Shown: in pieces, positions 62,269-64,000 of the stretch
Layout of the letters: the number at the start of each line of letters is the position of its first letter
Numbering within the stretch: position 1 is the stretch's first letter
Source of the DNA: M3007 sp964539805
GTDB taxonomy: Bacteria; Bacteroidota; Bacteroidia; Chitinophagales; Saprospiraceae
NCBI GenBank assembly: GCA_964539805.1
Contig: CAZIKN010000011.1
Coordinates: 1-64,000, forward strand
Length of the DNA: 64,000 nucleotides
Direction: 5' to 3'
Program-made: the position numbers and the translations under genes
The notes under the pieces: model-generated
What the model was told of the DNA's origin: nothing
Databases searched by the model: none
What the model saw: the letters and a program-made list of their open reading frames with translations, nothing else

Positions 62269-64000
62269 ATGAAAAACTATAATCTGCACCCCAAGGTGCT
62301 GTTGCGCACCCCACTTTTACCACTTGATGGCCCTATCAGGCAAATATTTTCCTGTAAGGACAGTGCTGGCCAGATTGCCCAACTAAAGGAGGCCTTCCAG
62401 CATGCGGCAACACAAGAGGCGCTTTTTCTGGCTTCGCCAGTGCTGTATGCACAAATGAAAAAATGGCTCGAGGGTGAAATATCCGACCCGCATGACCTGA
62501 ACAGCCTTCATTTGGCACTTATGCGTTATTTGTCCCGTATGTCATCACGATGTACCCCTTTTGGCCTGTTTGCCGGTTGTACCATGGGCGAATGGGGCAA
62601 GCAACAAGATATTGTGCTGGACGACCTGCACACCTACCGGCGGCATACACGACCTGATATGGACTATATGGGCAACCTTACACAACGGCTGTCCAAAACT
62701 GAAGGCATACGTGAGTACTTGAGGTTTTTTCCCAACAACAGCTTGTACTTCAACGCCGATAAATACCGCTACATTGATTACTATTATCACCAGAAGCGCA
62801 GAATACACCAAATAAGTACCGTTGATGCTAATGAGTATGTGGAGCGGGTATTGCAAAAAGCGAAAAACGGCAGCACCATTTCCGAACTTGCCAACAGTTT
62901 GGTTTCTGATGACATATCCTTTGAGGAGGCCTACTCCTTCGTTACAGAGATGGTAGAAACACAACTATTGGTTAGTGAATTGGACGGCAATACAACGGGC
63001 GACGAGATGTTTGAGCGACTCTTAGGCAGCTTGCAACGCATTAGTACAAATAGTGGACTGGCAGCACAGTGCCTGAATACCCTGGAAGGCTTAAAAAAGG
63101 CATTGGCGCAGATTGACCAAAAATCACCGGGGGTGAATGCTGGCACCTATGAGTTTATTGCCCAATCACTACAGCCCTTGGATACAGCCTACGAAATGAA
63201 CCGCTTGTTTCAAACCGACATGATCAAGCCCGCTGCTTCCTGTACCCTGAACCAACAATTGGCTGGCACGATCAGGAGGGCCCTGGATCTCATCAACCGC
63301 ATCCACACCAAGCCCGCAGAAACTGAACTCAGCCGTTTTTTACAAGCCTTTGAAGAGCGGTACGAAACCAAGGAAGTACCACTTTTAGAGGTGTTAGATG
63401 TTGAAACAGGCATTGGCTACATCCAAAATGGTGAGGCCAAAGGAGACCTGAACCCATTGGTTGATGATTTGGCTCTTGCTCCACAGGAAGAAGGCAGCAC
63501 CAATATCCAATGGAACAAGCGCCAGGCATTTCTCCTAACTAAATTGGTAACGGCTTTGTCCGAAAATCAATACGCCATTGAACTACAAGATACTGATGTG
63601 CAGGACTTTGAACCCAATTGGGAAGATCTGCCCGATTCATTGTATGCCATGGGCAATTTGTTACATCCCGGCCCTGAAAACGGAGGGCTACTTGCAAGCC
63701 TTGATGGCGCGAGCGGCTCTGCTACCCTGATTCTGGGCAGATTTACCCATGCTGACCCGGCCATACACGAATGGGTAAAAGATATAGCGGACCGAGAGCA
63801 AGCCCTTTACCCCGAGGACACCATACTGGCCGAGATATGCCACCTGCCTGAAGCGCGCACCGGTAATGTACTGATGCGCACGGCCTTCAGGCCATACGAA
63901 ATCCCCTATTTAGCACAAGGTGGTGTAGCCCCCGAAAGCCAGATCATGCCTGATGACCTAATGTTATCTATCAGGAATGGCGAACTGGTATTGCGTTCGC
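62269..64000 (+). CDS. LanB-type lantibiotic dehydratase (C-terminus beyond window)
   Basis: 577 codons are visible and the frame is still open at the window end. Start ATG 62269 (MKNYNLHPKVLLRTPLLPLD). Signature of the dehydratase N-terminal domain: LALMRYLSRMSSRCTPFGLF followed by AGCTMGEWG, and later ADKYRYIDYYYHQKRR and FRPYEIPYLAQGG. LanB uses glutamyl-tRNA to dehydrate Ser/Thr in a precursor peptide. With LanC this defines a class I type locus. The C-terminal elimination domain, transporter and probable precursor genes would lie downstream. Confidence 0.93.
   Translation, partial: MKNYNLHPKVLLRTPLLPLDGPIRQIFSCKDSAGQIAQLKEAFQHAATQEALFLASPVLYAQMKKWLEGEISDPHDLNSLHLALMRYLSRMSSRCTPFGLFAGCTMGEWGKQQDIVLDDLHTYRRHTRPDMDYMGNLTQRLSKTEGIREYLRFFPNNSLYFNADKYRYIDYYYHQKRRIHQISTVDANEYVERVLQKAKNGSTISELANSLVSDDISFEEAYSFVTEMVETQLLVSELDGNTTGDEMFERLLGSLQRISTNSGLAAQCLNTLEGLKKALAQIDQKSPGVNAGTYEFIAQSLQPLDTAYEMNRLFQTDMIKPAASCTLNQQLAGTIRRALDLINRIHTKPAETELSRFLQAFEERYETKEVPLLEVLDVETGIGYIQNGEAKGDLNPLVDDLALAPQEEGSTNIQWNKRQAFLLTKLVTALSENQYAIELQDTDVQDFEPNWEDLPDSLYAMGNLLHPGPENGGLLASLDGASGSATLILGRFTHADPAIHEWVKDIADREQALYPEDTILAEICHLPEARTGNVLMRTAFRPYEIPYLAQGGVAPESQIMPDDLMLSIRNGELVLRS

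Overview
The window comes from a Bacteroidota chromosome or contig, most likely of the Saprospiria type. Supporting signs are C-terminal type IX secretion (T9SS) sorting domains, SprB-like repeats, a TamL-type lipoprotein, DUF1599, DUF4252 and BT_3928-like genes, and promoters of the Bacteroidota form TTTG-N(19-21)-TAnnTTTG. There is no rRNA or tRNA, so the genus cannot be read from the sequence. An assembly gap of exactly 100 N lies at 55696-55795.

Left part (1-23.7 kb): ordinary and cell-envelope genes. These are tamL (cut by the window edge), a TrmH-type RNA methyltransferase, an M28 peptidase, an ELWxxDGT-repeat T9SS cargo, a GT4 glycosyltransferase next to pheS, a PfkB sugar kinase, a VIT1/CCC1 transporter, a giant alpha-2-macroglobulin-like protein with a TonB-plug-like insert, a SprB-repeat T9SS protein, a bacterial PARP (WGR plus catalytic domain) with small companion ORFs, two thioredoxin-fold proteins and two Uma2-type nucleases.

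Central part (23.7-54.3 kb): a complete, single-strand (minus) extracellular contractile injection system (eCIS, Afp/PVC/MAC-like). In transcription order it holds a DUF4255 terminator protein, an unknown protein, one sheath, two tail-tube proteins, DUF5908, a LysM protein, a VgrG-like spike, a small unknown protein, PAAR, gp25, two large baseplate-J-like proteins, a 1584-aa coiled-coil fibre candidate, a CIS tape-measure protein, two probable cargo proteins, a candidate immunity protein, an AAA+ ATPase, a three-TM membrane protein and a catalytically dead subtilisin homologue. One cargo has an HExxH motif; the other ends in a PD-(D/E)XK nuclease-like domain. There is no capsid, terminase, portal, lysis or integrase gene, and no TssJLM complex, so this is neither a prophage nor a classical T6SS. 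A near-consensus promoter at 54618-54648 can drive the cluster through a leader of about 300 nt. The nuclease/immunity pair suggests an antibacterial particle.

Right part (54.3-64 kb): a divergent DUF1599/BT_3928 operon preceded by a 55-aa ORF, a DUF4252 T9SS protein, a helical-repeat protein, and the start of a class I lanthipeptide-type locus (28-aa ORF, unknown 156-aa protein, LanC, LanB N-terminal part) running off the window.

Intergenic spacers across the window carry short tandem repeats (GATGAAT heptamers, GGTTGAT, caaatcaac, GTGCTAAT). Several are arranged as large inverted repeats. The heptamers thread the eCIS cluster.
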